Source of the DNA: GCA-002700125 sp964434385
Lineage (GTDB): Bacteria > Chloroflexota > Dehalococcoidia > Lucifugimonadales > Lucifugimonadaceae
DNA: 64,000 bases
Reading direction: 5' to 3'
Assembly: GCA_964434385.1 (NCBI GenBank)
Contig: CAYSUW010000004.1
Coordinates: 1-64,000 of the forward strand
The notes beneath the pieces were generated by a model. The model saw nothing but the letters and a program-made list of their open reading frames with translations. It did not search any database and was not told the DNA's origin. Made by a program: the position numbers and the translations under genes. This document shows, piece after piece, positions 25,532 through 34,961 of the stretch. Numbering within the stretch: position 1 is the stretch's first letter; each line of letters opens with the position of its first letter.

Positions 25532-27205
25532 TTATTCAATTCCGATAAAGTATTCACTATCATATTGCCCAGTTTCTATTAAATCAAATTCAGCTTCGAT
25601 ATACTCTTCCTGTAATTGATTTAATAAATTTAAAGCTTCTTCCATAATTATATTGTTTCCGACATAAATAGTGACTAATTTTTGCCGTATATCAACGCTA
25701 CTAATAATCTTCTTCAACACTTCACTCTTATCTCTAGATTTAGTAATTAAATCATTTTCTACAAACCCTATATAATCACCTTCTTCAATATTCAGGTCAT
25801 TAAATTCAAGTGTCTTAGAAGCAATTTTCACTGAACAATTTTTTATATCCTCAATGGCTCTGTTCATTGATTTAATATTCATGTCATAACTTTTTCCTGA
25901 TGTAAATGTCAAAACAGAAGAAATACCTTCAATAAAATTCTTTGTAGGGATTTGGGATGCATTTCTTGAGGTTAATAATCGTGCCTGATTACAAATCTCT
26001 ATAAGATCTTTATCGTTGGGTAGTAAAATAATATTCTTACCCTTACTTTTTTCTATAGAATTCAATATATCTTGAACACTTGGAGAAGAATCTTCTGAAA
26101 CCTCTATGAATTCAATATAATCAGGAGTGATTTCAAGAAATCTTTGACGTAAAACGGGTTCTTTAGCAAACACAATTAATGCAATTTCAGCAACTTGCAT
26201 TTCTTCATCTTGTATTTCTTTATCTTGCAAATGATTAAACTCTGATGTTTGCAAATTCATATTTTGAATATCTTCATGAGAGACATCACCATATTTTTTA
26301 GAATATTTTATTATTTCACTTGGATCTTCCACATGAATATGAATCTTTAATAATCCTGCTTCACCTGTAATTACAAGTGATTTACCTTTTTCATTTAAGT
26401 CAGCTTTTACATGGCCAATATTTAATGATGACCCCTCTATGACAAATGATGTACAAAAACCCCAAGATTCATCCTCTACTGATTGTAGGAATTCTTTATT
26501 AATAGGTTTTTGATGGATTACTTCTGGAATATATGAACTTTTATCTGAAGGAATAGAAAAAACAATATTTCCTTCTTCATTTCTAAATAAACAATTATAT
26601 GAAGCCTCCAACATCAAAGAAAAACCATATCCTCCAGCATCTACAACTCCTGCTTTTTTCAATAATTCCATTTGATTAGGAGTATCATCAACTGTCTTTT
26701 TGGCTATTTCACTAGCAATTTTCCAAATATATTTCAAATCATCTGGATTCTTTGAAAGACTATTACCACTTGCATTAGCAGATTCTTTTAATACTGTAAG
26801 AATAGTTCCTTCTTGAGGATTAGGCATTGATTCATAAGCAAATTCAGTAGTTTTAATCAATGCCTCTACAAACTGTTTGGGACCTAACAAATCTTCATCA
26901 TTTAATGCGAAAGCTAAACCTTTAAATAACTGTGCAATTAACAATCCACTATTTCCTCTAGCAGATAATAATGCCCATTTCGACAATAACTTAACCATTG
27001 AAGGTAAATCTAAACTTTTTGTATCCTCAGATATATACTCTAGAATCCCTTTGATAGTGAAGAACATGTTTGTTCCTGTATCACCATCTGGAACAGGAAA
27101 AACATTAAGAGAATTAATACTTTCTCGATGTTCTTCTAGAGTTTCACAAAACACTTCTACTAAATTAATTAATTCATTAGGCTCTAAGCCAATCTTAGTA
27201 CTCAT
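25532..27205 (-). CDS. fakA: Fatty acid kinase catalytic subunit (DAK2-domain, YloV/FakA)
   Basis: A 557-aa kinase. The N-terminal DhaL/DAK2 domain (about 10-205) has the metal/ATP-binding FPVPDGDTGTNM and ARGNSGLL motifs and DAGGYGF. The middle and C-terminal DegV-like domains (with a THIHVEDP-like histidine, IHIHVEDP) follow the FakA layout. With FakB it phosphorylates exogenous fatty acids to acyl-phosphate for phospholipid synthesis; plsC at 60954 is a possible downstream user. 18 bp after rpe. Confidence 0.92.
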   Translation of the reverse strand: MSTKIGLEPNELINLVEVFCETLEEHRESINSLNVFPVPDGDTGTNMFFTIKGILEYISEDTKSLDLPSMVKLLSKWALLSARGNSGLLIAQLFKGLAFALNDEDLLGPKQFVEALIKTTEFAYESMPNPQEGTILTVLKESANASGNSLSKNPDDLKYIWKIASEIAKKTVDDTPNQMELLKKAGVVDAGGYGFSLMLEASYNCLFRNEEGNIVFSIPSDKSSYIPEVIHQKPINKEFLQSVEDESWGFCTSFVIEGSSLNIGHVKADLNEKGKSLVITGEAGLLKIHIHVEDPSEIIKYSKKYGDVSHEDIQNMNLQTSEFNHLQDKEIQDEEMQVAEIALIVFAKEPVLRQRFLEITPDYIEFIEVSEDSSPSVQDILNSIEKSKGKNIILLPNDKDLIEICNQARLLTSRNASQIPTKNFIEGISSVLTFTSGKSYDMNIKSMNRAIEDIKNCSVKIASKTLEFNDLNIEEGDYIGFVENDLITKSRDKSEVLKKIISSVDIRQKLVTIYVGNNIIMEEALNLLNQLQEEYIEAEFDLIETGQYDSEYFIGIE

Positions 27206-27223
27206 AATTTTTTTAATGATATA

Positions 27224-27907
27224 TTAAAAATCACTAATAGATTCGATTATTTCTGAAATACATTCTGAAATACTCTTATGTTCATGCCAAAATATTGAAG
27301 AACCTGAAATTAGAACGTCTGCTCCTGCTTTAACTGCTATATTAGCAGTTTCTTTGGAAATTCCTCCATCAACTCCTATCTGAAAATTTTTCTCAGAATT
27401 CAAAAAATCCTGATTGTTTTTCACAAAATTCTTTACTTTTTCTATAACATCATATTGAAAGGATCTTCCAGATGCTCCAGGAATGACAGTCATAAAAAGA
27501 ATTCTATCTAAATGTTCAATAAGATGAGTAATTTTTTCCCAACTAGTTTCAGGGTTTAATGCTATTGCCGGAGACATTCCTAAACTCTTAATCTTATTAA
27601 TCACATTTATAGGATCATCATCACTTTCTAAATGAAATGTGATTATATCAGCACCTATTTTTGAAAAATCCTCAATAAATAACATGGGAGTTTTTACCAT
27701 TAAATGTATGTCTATATTACATTTAATTTTTTCTTTTATTGAATCAAGGATTATAGGTCCAGCTGATAAATTGGGCACAAAATTACCATCCATCACATCG
27801 AAATGAATTTCATTACAATCAGATTCCATCAATTCATCTAACTGATCTCCTATTTTAAGGAAATCACCAGAAATGATAGATGCAGAAAGAATCAATTTTT
27901 TACACAT
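27224..27907 (-). CDS. rpe: Ribulose-phosphate 3-epimerase
   Basis: A 227-aa TIM-barrel enzyme of the pentose phosphate pathway. Conserved catalytic segments: SASIISGDF, HFDVMDGNFVPN, DIHLMVK, the FHLE histidine, MTVIPGASGRSF and VDGGI near residue 178. The canonical PGFGGQ phosphate loop reads PGASGRSF, a tolerated variant. It lies 6 bp after argH within the arginine run. Confidence 0.93.
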   Translation of the reverse strand: MCKKLILSASIISGDFLKIGDQLDELMESDCNEIHFDVMDGNFVPNLSAGPIILDSIKEKIKCNIDIHLMVKTPMLFIEDFSKIGADIITFHLESDDDPINVINKIKSLGMSPAIALNPETSWEKITHLIEHLDRILFMTVIPGASGRSFQYDVIEKVKNFVKNNQDFLNSEKNFQIGVDGGISKETANIAVKAGADVLISGSSIFWHEHKSISECISEIIESISDF

Positions 27908-27913
27908 ACAAAA

Positions 27914-29302
27914 TTAGAAACTCTTCTTTTTATTCAATAAAATTTTTGCCTCTTTAATAGATCTAGAAACACTAGAGAAAGAAGTTCCTCCTATACTATT
28001 TCTAGAATTCACTACATCTTCTATTGTCATATCTAAGACATCATTTTCAAACAATTCGCTTATTTTCTTAAAATCTTCCAATTTCAAATCATTGAAAGAT
28101 TTTTTTGTGGACATTAAATTCTTCAATTCAAGAGACACTTTCGCGTATGCTTCTCTGAAAGGCATTCCTTTTTTAACCAAATAATCTGCCAAATCTGTAG
28201 CTATCATAAAACTTTCATTAGTTACTTGCTTTATTCTGGAATCATGAAATGTCAATGATTTAAGTATCCCTGTCATGACTTGAAGAGAATCTCTTAATGT
28301 ATCGAAGGAATCAAATAATGGTTCTTTGTCTTCTTGTAAATCTCTATTGTAAGATAATGGAAGAGCTTTGAGAGTTGTAGCAATTGATACTAGTGAACCT
28401 ATAACCCTACCTGATTTACCTCTAATTAATTCAGCAAAATCAGGATTTCTCTTCTGCGGCATCATGCTAGAACCCGTAGTAAATTCATCTCCAATACTTA
28501 CAAATGAAAATTCAGAAGAAGACCATAATATCAATTCTTCAGATAGTTTAGAAAGATGAAGCATACAAGCCATAGAAGCATAAACAAAATCTAGGATAAA
28601 ATCACGATCAGAAACTGCATCTAAACTGTTTTGACTAATTTTAGAAAACCCCAGCTTTTTCGCAAGAAATTGCCTATCAATTTCAAAAGAATTTCCAGCT
28701 AAAGCTCCACTACCTAAAATCAGAACATCAGATGATAAATAAGCTCTTTGAAATCTCTCATAATCTCTTTCAAGCATATGAAAATACGCCAAAAAATGAT
28801 GCCCTAAAGTTACAGGTTGAGCCCTTTGCAAATGAGTATATCCAGGAATAATAATAGAAAAGTTAGCCTGTGAAATATCTATTAAAGAAACCTGTAAATT
28901 AAAAATTAATTCTCTGATTTCCTGGATTGCATCTTTCACATACATTCTTGTATCAGTAGCAATTTGCTCATTCCTAGATCTTCCAGTATGTAATTTCCCT
29001 GATAATGAACCTACTATCTCATTTAATCTAGATTCTATATTCATATGAATATCTTCATATTGATCTTTCCAAACAAATTCTCCTAACTCAATTTCTTCCT
29101 TAATAATATTCAAACCATCAATTAAAATTTTCCTTTCTTCTTCATTGAGAATATCTAATTTTTCAAGCATCAAAGCATGAACTTGAGAGCATAAAATGTC
29201 TTGTTTATATAATCTCTGATCAAAATGTATGGATTTAGTAAAATTTGAATTCACAGATGTCCCACGTATTATAGAAACTAAATCTTTGTTTTTTTTATCC
29301 AT
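27914..29302 (-). CDS. argH: Argininosuccinate lyase
   Basis: A 462-aa fumarase-superfamily enzyme making arginine and fumarate in the last step of the pathway. The signature GSSMMPQKRNPD with the catalytic serine loop (about 280-295), the SRNEQIATD and TPGYTHLQRAQP-like (PGYTHLQRAQPV) segments are present. Length is typical. 15 bp after argG. Confidence 0.96.
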   Translation of the reverse strand: MDKKNKDLVSIIRGTSVNSNFTKSIHFDQRLYKQDILCSQVHALMLEKLDILNEEERKILIDGLNIIKEEIELGEFVWKDQYEDIHMNIESRLNEIVGSLSGKLHTGRSRNEQIATDTRMYVKDAIQEIRELIFNLQVSLIDISQANFSIIIPGYTHLQRAQPVTLGHHFLAYFHMLERDYERFQRAYLSSDVLILGSGALAGNSFEIDRQFLAKKLGFSKISQNSLDAVSDRDFILDFVYASMACMLHLSKLSEELILWSSSEFSFVSIGDEFTTGSSMMPQKRNPDFAELIRGKSGRVIGSLVSIATTLKALPLSYNRDLQEDKEPLFDSFDTLRDSLQVMTGILKSLTFHDSRIKQVTNESFMIATDLADYLVKKGMPFREAYAKVSLELKNLMSTKKSFNDLKLEDFKKISELFENDVLDMTIEDVVNSRNSIGGTSFSSVSRSIKEAKILLNKKKSF

Positions 29303-29317
29303 CTTAAAGTTTTAATA

Positions 29318-30538
29318 TTAAATTTTCTTTTCAGGTGGTTGTCTATGCCTTTGCAATTGATTTGGAAGACTAAAAATATCAATGAATCCCGTAGCAGACT
29401 GATGATCAAATTTATCTTCTTCAGAGTAAGTAGCTAAATCATAATCGTATAAAGAATATTTTGATCTCAAACCATTCACAGATGCATTACCTTTAAATAG
29501 TCTAACTCTCACATCGCCAGATACATATTTCATGGAACTGTTAACAAATGCATCAAGATTTTCTCTCAGACCTGAAAACCATCTACCCTCATATACTAAA
29601 TCAGCATACTGTTGGCTTAAATACGATTTAATCCTCAATTGATCTTTAGTCAAAATTGATTTCTCTAATGCTCTTAAAGAAGTATTCAAAACTGTGGCTC
29701 CAGGGGTCTCATAAACTTCTCTAGATTTTATGCCTACTAATCTGTTTTCTATATGGTCTATCCTTCCTATCCCATGCTCACCAGCAATTTCATTAAGGTT
29801 CTTAACCATAGCTACTCCACTTAAGGATTCTCCGTTTAATAAAACTGGAATCCCAGAATTAAAAGTTATTATCACATCCATAGGTTCTTCAGGAGCTTGA
29901 TCAGGAGATTTAGTGATTATATATGCATCTTCAGGAGGTTGATTCCATGGATTTTCTAAGTCTTCACCTTCTATTGCTACACCCCATAAATTACGGTCAA
30001 TAGAATATATTTTTTCTCCAACTCCTGGTAACTGGATACCTAATCTATCAGCATATTTTTTTTCTTCATCTCTAGTCATTTTCCCTTCGCGTGCAGGAGC
30101 TATAATCATTAAAGGATTTCCAAAAGAAAGAGTTTTAATAGATGTATCTAACCTTACTTGATCATTACCTTTTCCTGTACAGCCATGAGCTACTGCTACT
30201 GCACCAATTTTTTCTGCTTCTTCAACTAATTTTTTAGCTATAAGAGGTCTTCCTAAAGCTGTAGCCAAAAGATATTGATTTTCATAAATCGCTCCTGCTT
30301 TAAGTGCAGGAAATACATAATCATTTATGAATTCTTCACTAACATCCGATTGTATACAATTTATCGCACCAGCACTTTTTGCCCTATCAATAAGTTCTTG
30401 TGAAATCCCTCCATTTCCTAAGCCCACAGTAAGTGTAATCACGTCAAATCCATAATTCTTTTTAATCCAATCTATGGAAATCGTAGAGTCCAAACCTCCA
30501 CTATAAGCTAAAATTGCCGTATTTTTTTTATCAGTCAT
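29318..30538 (-). CDS. argG: Argininosuccinate synthase
   Basis: A 406-aa ATP-dependent ligase joining citrulline and aspartate. The N-terminal PP-loop AYSGGLDST (11-19), the HGCTGKGNDQVR signature near residue 120 and the C-terminal tetramerisation helix are present. 16 bp after argD. Confidence 0.96.
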   Translation of the reverse strand: MTDKKNTAILAYSGGLDSTISIDWIKKNYGFDVITLTVGLGNGGISQELIDRAKSAGAINCIQSDVSEEFINDYVFPALKAGAIYENQYLLATALGRPLIAKKLVEEAEKIGAVAVAHGCTGKGNDQVRLDTSIKTLSFGNPLMIIAPAREGKMTRDEEKKYADRLGIQLPGVGEKIYSIDRNLWGVAIEGEDLENPWNQPPEDAYIITKSPDQAPEEPMDVIITFNSGIPVLLNGESLSGVAMVKNLNEIAGEHGIGRIDHIENRLVGIKSREVYETPGATVLNTSLRALEKSILTKDQLRIKSYLSQQYADLVYEGRWFSGLRENLDAFVNSSMKYVSGDVRVRLFKGNASVNGLRSKYSLYDYDLATYSEEDKFDHQSATGFIDIFSLPNQLQRHRQPPEKKI

Positions 30539-30554
30539 CTCTACACAAATTTAA

Positions 30555-31760
30555 TTAAATTTTTTCTTCTTCTAATGCTTCTTCTAGTATTTTAACAGCC
30601 TGGTTCATTTCTCCTTCTGACACATTCAAAGGTGGGAAAAACCTAATCACATTAGGTCTAACAGCATTTAACAATAATCCTTTAGATAAACATCTTTCAA
30701 TAACAGCTTGAGATTTATTTTTCTTTAATTCAAGGCCAAGCAATAATCCAAATCCTCTTACTGATTCAATATCATGTCTTTCTTTAATAACGTCTAACAT
30801 TGAATGCAAATATTTTCCACTTTTTGCCGCTTCAGCAGGCAAATCAGTTTCAATAATATACTTTGCTGAAGCCCAACCAGCTGCGGTAGTTAATGCATTC
30901 CCACCAAAAGTCGATCCATGATCTCCCGGTGATAAAACAGAAAATCTTTCCTTACATAAGAAAGCTCCTAAAGGCACACCAGCACCCAAAGCTTTTCCTA
31001 AAACCATAACATCAGGGTCTAATCCAAATTTTTGATAACCAAATAAAGTGCCTAATCTTCCCATACCTGTTTGCACCTCATCAACCATGAACAAAATATT
31101 GTTCTGTTGGCACCATTTTTGCACTTTCAGTAAGTAGTTTTGATCAGGAACATTTACACCACCCTCTCCTTGAACTACCTCTAGTAGAACTGCACATGTT
31201 TTTTCAGTTGCATTTTCTACTAACTGTTCAAAATTATTATAATCAACATTTATGAATCCAGGCATCAATGGTTCCCATTCTTCCTGATAATGTTTTTGTC
31301 CTGTGGCTGCCATCATTGCCATAGTTCTACCATGAAATGAATTATTAGCAGTTATAATTTCATAAGCACCATCTAATGTTTCTCTTCCCCATTTTCTTGC
31401 TAACTTACATGCACCTTCGTTAGCCTCGGCTCCACTATTAGCAAAGAAGACTCTATCATAGCAAGAATTATCAGCTAATATTTTTGCGAGACCAAGCTGA
31501 GGAATAGTATAGTAAAGATTTGTCATTTGCATGATTTTTTTTGACTGCTCATGAATTGCTTCTGTCACTACAGGGTGAGAATGACCCAAATTCAAAACTG
31601 CCCACCCTGATGTGAAATCAAGATATTTATTTGAATTAGAATCCCATACCAAAGTACCTTTCCCCATTACTAAAACTACAGGCAATCTATTTACAACCTG
31701 CATGTAATATTGAGACTCAATTTTTTGCCAAGTTTTCAAGTGATCTATATTTTCCACCAT
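30555..31760 (-). CDS. argD: Acetylornithine aminotransferase
   Basis: A 401-aa class III PLP aminotransferase, fourth step of arginine synthesis (it may also serve lysine synthesis as DapC). FANSGAEANE binds the cofactor phosphate, VDEVQTGMGRLG carries the PLP aspartate, and the Schiff-base lysine is in VLGKALGAGVPLGA. 2 bp after argB. Confidence 0.94.
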   Translation of the reverse strand: MVENIDHLKTWQKIESQYYMQVVNRLPVVLVMGKGTLVWDSNSNKYLDFTSGWAVLNLGHSHPVVTEAIHEQSKKIMQMTNLYYTIPQLGLAKILADNSCYDRVFFANSGAEANEGACKLARKWGRETLDGAYEIITANNSFHGRTMAMMAATGQKHYQEEWEPLMPGFINVDYNNFEQLVENATEKTCAVLLEVVQGEGGVNVPDQNYLLKVQKWCQQNNILFMVDEVQTGMGRLGTLFGYQKFGLDPDVMVLGKALGAGVPLGAFLCKERFSVLSPGDHGSTFGGNALTTAAGWASAKYIIETDLPAEAAKSGKYLHSMLDVIKERHDIESVRGFGLLLGLELKKNKSQAVIERCLSKGLLLNAVRPNVIRFFPPLNVSEGEMNQAVKILEEALEEEKI

Positions 31761-31762
31761 AT

Positions 31763-32572
31763 TTAAATTATCCTAGTTCCAATTTTTTTATTAGCAACAC
31801 AATCTAACAATGCTCCATTTATTCTTCCATCTATTATATGAGTTGAAGTGACATTTGAAAGTGAATTTATACAAGCTTGAAGTTTTGGAATCATACCCCC
31901 TTTAGCAATTCCAGTATTTATTATGTCATTAGCTTGAGAAGTTGTCATATGAGGTATAACTCTACCATTAAAATCTAGTACTCCTTCAACATCACTCTGA
32001 AAAATTAGCTTATCAGCATTTAAACTTTTTGCTAAATAACCTGCAGCAGTATCAGCATTAACATTTAAAATACCATCTTTCTCAATATCATTAAAATTTA
32101 AATTAAATGCTATGGGAGATATAACTGGAATAGAGACGTCTAAAATAGATAATAAAGAGACAACATTACATTCAATTATTTCACCTACTAGCCCTAAATT
32201 CTTATCTTTAATTTTTGCTCCAAATAATCCATCAGAAACACCAGAAAAACCTACAGCACTAGCTCCATTAATGTTTAATTCATTAACGATTTTTGTATTA
32301 ATTAATCCAGCAAGTACTCCTATAGCAACTTCCATTGTTTCTAAATCTGTTCTTCTTAGTCCGTTAATAAATTCAGGCCTAATACCTAACTTAGAAGCCC
32401 ATTCAGAGATTTGCTTTCCTCCTCCATGAACTATCACTACTCTATGCCCAGATTTCTTCAAATCCATTACATCAAATAAAGTACTATCACCAACCCCTAA
32501 AGTACTTCCTCCAATTTTTACAACTATTACATCATTTTTTAGATTTTCTCTTAAAGTAGTTTTAGAAGTCAT
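31763..32572 (-). CDS. argB: Acetylglutamate kinase
   Basis: A 269-aa amino acid kinase, second step of arginine synthesis. KIGGSTL (20-26) and VHGGGKQIS bind ATP phosphates; the NVNADTAAG segment near residue 180 and the KGGMIPKL motif near 228 are conserved. It lacks the N-terminal helix of arginine-inhibited hexameric forms, so feedback control at this step is doubtful. 58 bp after argJ. Confidence 0.94.
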   Translation of the reverse strand: MTSKTTLRENLKNDVIVVKIGGSTLGVGDSTLFDVMDLKKSGHRVVIVHGGGKQISEWASKLGIRPEFINGLRRTDLETMEVAIGVLAGLINTKIVNELNINGASAVGFSGVSDGLFGAKIKDKNLGLVGEIIECNVVSLLSILDVSIPVISPIAFNLNFNDIEKDGILNVNADTAAGYLAKSLNADKLIFQSDVEGVLDFNGRVIPHMTTSQANDIINTGIAKGGMIPKLQACINSLSNVTSTHIIDGRINGALLDCVANKKIGTRII

Positions 32573-32630
32573 CAGATTAAATAAGGTAGATCATTTATTT
32601 TATTTAAATAATGAGCACAATAATAAGATA

Positions 32631-33827
32631 TTATGTTCTGTAGGCTGAATTAAAGACAACATATTCTTCAGTTAAATCACTACCCCAAGCACATCCTTCT
32701 CCTTTTCCTAAACCAATATCAATTGAAATATTTACCTCAGTTTTGGTAAGCGCTGCAACCACAGATATCGGATCAAAAGGAATTGATTTACCATCTTCAA
32801 CTATTTGAATATCATTAATAAAAATTTTTATTTTTTCTTCATTTATTTTACATTCTGAATTGCCTATAGCCATCATTATCCTTCCCCAATTTGGATCTCT
32901 CCCATAAACTGCAGTTTTAACAAGATTGGAAGAAACAACTTCTTTTGCAATTAATCTTGCTTCAGAATCATTGGTAGCACCATTTACATTAACTGTAATT
33001 AAATGCTGGGCTCCTTCAGCATCTATAGCAATTTTCTTAGATAAATCATTTGCAACCATCTGAAGTGCTTCAAGAAATTCTTCATGGATTGGAGAACTTT
33101 CATCAATATTTTCGCCAGATTCTCCATTGGCAATAAAAATCACTGAATCATTAGTACTTGTATCCCCATCAACATCAATTTGGTTAAAAGTTTTTTCGAC
33201 TACATCAATTAATATTTTCTTTAAATATGATGATTCAGCTTTTGCGTCTGTAGTAATAAATGCAAGCATAGTGGCCATATTAGGGTGAATCATCCCAGAC
33301 CCTTTTGCTACTCCAGAAATTCTAACTTTTTTTCCATTATTTTCTATTTCCACAGATATTTCTTTTATTGTAGTATCAGTAGTGATAATAGATTTTGCAA
33401 AATCTGTTCCACCTGAATCTTCAACATTTATATTAGTTAAATTTTCTCTAATTAATCCCATTGGAAGTTCTACTCCAATCACTCCTGTACTACATAAAAC
33501 AAAATCAAGATCAGTATTCATATGATTTTTTGTTAGTTCTACTAATTCTTTTGCATCATTCATTCCCTGAGTTCCTACACAACAGTTAGCAGATCCACTA
33601 TTCACAACTATACCTTGAACAATATCAGGAAGAGACTTGCTAAATGTTACAGATGGAGAAACGATTTTATTTTTTGTGAAAACTCCTGCCCAATTAGATG
33701 GGGAATCAGAACAAATTATTCCTAAGTCATATTTATCCTGGCCAGGACTTTTGAGTCCAGCATAAGTTGCACCAGCTTTAAATCCTTTTGGACTCGTAAT
33801 TGATCCATTACTAATAATATTAATCAT
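32631..33827 (-). CDS. argJ: Bifunctional ornithine acetyltransferase / N-acetylglutamate synthase
   Basis: A 398-aa N-terminal nucleophile enzyme of the acetyl-recycling arginine pathway. It self-cleaves before the catalytic Thr in KGSGMIHPNMATMLAFITTD (about residue 185). The start at 33827 is chosen over a Met four codons upstream because GGGGAG lies 5 nt before it. It is the first gene of argJ-B-D-G-H, so the promoter must lie in 33828-33964. Confidence 0.95.
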   Translation of the reverse strand: MINIISNGSITSPKGFKAGATYAGLKSPGQDKYDLGIICSDSPSNWAGVFTKNKIVSPSVTFSKSLPDIVQGIVVNSGSANCCVGTQGMNDAKELVELTKNHMNTDLDFVLCSTGVIGVELPMGLIRENLTNINVEDSGGTDFAKSIITTDTTIKEISVEIENNGKKVRISGVAKGSGMIHPNMATMLAFITTDAKAESSYLKKILIDVVEKTFNQIDVDGDTSTNDSVIFIANGESGENIDESSPIHEEFLEALQMVANDLSKKIAIDAEGAQHLITVNVNGATNDSEARLIAKEVVSSNLVKTAVYGRDPNWGRIMMAIGNSECKINEEKIKIFINDIQIVEDGKSIPFDPISVVAALTKTEVNISIDIGLGKGEGCAWGSDLTEEYVVFNSAYRT

Positions 33828-33964
33828 AAATCTCCCCATATAGTTTATTGAATCCTAACTTAGCAAGAAAAAAATATCTAGAATTTAAAATTCCACTCAA
33901 TGTTATTACTTATAGAGTATTATAATGTTAACTGTTTTAATATTTCATCCTAATTGGGGGTAGT

Positions 33965-34906
33965 TTGAAAAAAGATAAATCTATATTAATTACAGGAGGT
34001 GCTGGATTTTTAGGTTCCCATATAGTTGATTTATTTGTAATGAAAAATTTCAAAGTTACTGCAATTGATAATCTTTCATCTACTACAAATTCTGCCTATG
34101 TAAACCCAGAAGCAGAATTTATCGAGATGGATATAAATGATAAAAATTTAAAGAAAATCATCCAAAGCCTAAACCCTAAAATCATCCTACATGCAGCTAG
34201 TCAGATAAGTGTTTCAAACTCTTCTAAGTACCCTACGAAAGATGCAAAAAACAATATAATTGGTTCCCTAAATATTCTTGAATCGATTACTGATTATCAG
34301 AAGTGTTATTTCATTTTTATTTCTAGTGGCGGTGCAATTTATGGAGAAAATTTAGAATCTCCCGTAAAAGAAACTCAATTATGTTACCCCAAGTCACCGT
34401 ATGGCTTATCAAAATTAACTGTTGAAAATTACACTAAATATTTTTCAGAATCTAGAAATCTCAACCATTTAATTGTTAGACCTGCTAATATCTTTGGACC
34501 TAGACAAAATCCAAATGGAGAATCTGGAGTAGTCTCTATATTCGCAAATTCAATGTTAAGAAATCAAAAAGTTTCTATTTTTGGAGATGGACATGATTAT
34601 CGAGACTATGTTTATGTGAATGATGTAGTAAGTTTTGTTGATCAAGCTATTGAAAAAAAAATTTCAGGAGTTTTTAATGTTGGAACAGGATTATCTGTAA
34701 CTACAAATAAAATCTTTTCTGATTTAGCCAAGATATTAGATTACAAGAAAAATCCAGATTATTTACCTAACAGGCCTGGAGACATAAAAGGAATTAGATT
34801 AGATACAACAAAAGCATTAAAAGAAATTAACTGGAAACCTAAAATTAATTTCACTCAAGGACTTGAAGAGACAATATCTTTTTTAAAATCTGATATTCTA
34901 AATTAA
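33965..34906 (+). CDS. NAD-dependent nucleotide-sugar epimerase (GalE-like)
   Basis: A 313-aa extended SDR: ITGGAGFLGSH (8-18), catalytic Ser-Ser of FISSGGAIYG and Tyr-x3-Lys of SPYGLSKL near 148, and the substrate-domain RPANIFGPRQ. It probably interconverts UDP-hexoses for the polysaccharide genes that follow. Start is TTG with GGGGG 4 nt upstream. A TATAAT at 33921-33926 could be its -10, without a clear -35. Confidence 0.87.
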   Translation: MKKDKSILITGGAGFLGSHIVDLFVMKNFKVTAIDNLSSTTNSAYVNPEAEFIEMDINDKNLKKIIQSLNPKIILHAASQISVSNSSKYPTKDAKNNIIGSLNILESITDYQKCYFIFISSGGAIYGENLESPVKETQLCYPKSPYGLSKLTVENYTKYFSESRNLNHLIVRPANIFGPRQNPNGESGVVSIFANSMLRNQKVSIFGDGHDYRDYVYVNDVVSFVDQAIEKKISGVFNVGTGLSVTTNKIFSDLAKILDYKKNPDYLPNRPGDIKGIRLDTTKALKEINWKPKINFTQGLEETISFLKSDILN

Positions 34907-34961
34907 AATAAAGATTTAACTCATTACTACAACCCTTCAATAGCCCATATTAAGATAGAAA

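Noticed and set aside
33900..33964. Defined promoters for argJ and the epimerase in their shared gap
   Set aside because: TATAAT-like boxes occur on both strands, but no -35 at proper spacing could be chosen with confidence.
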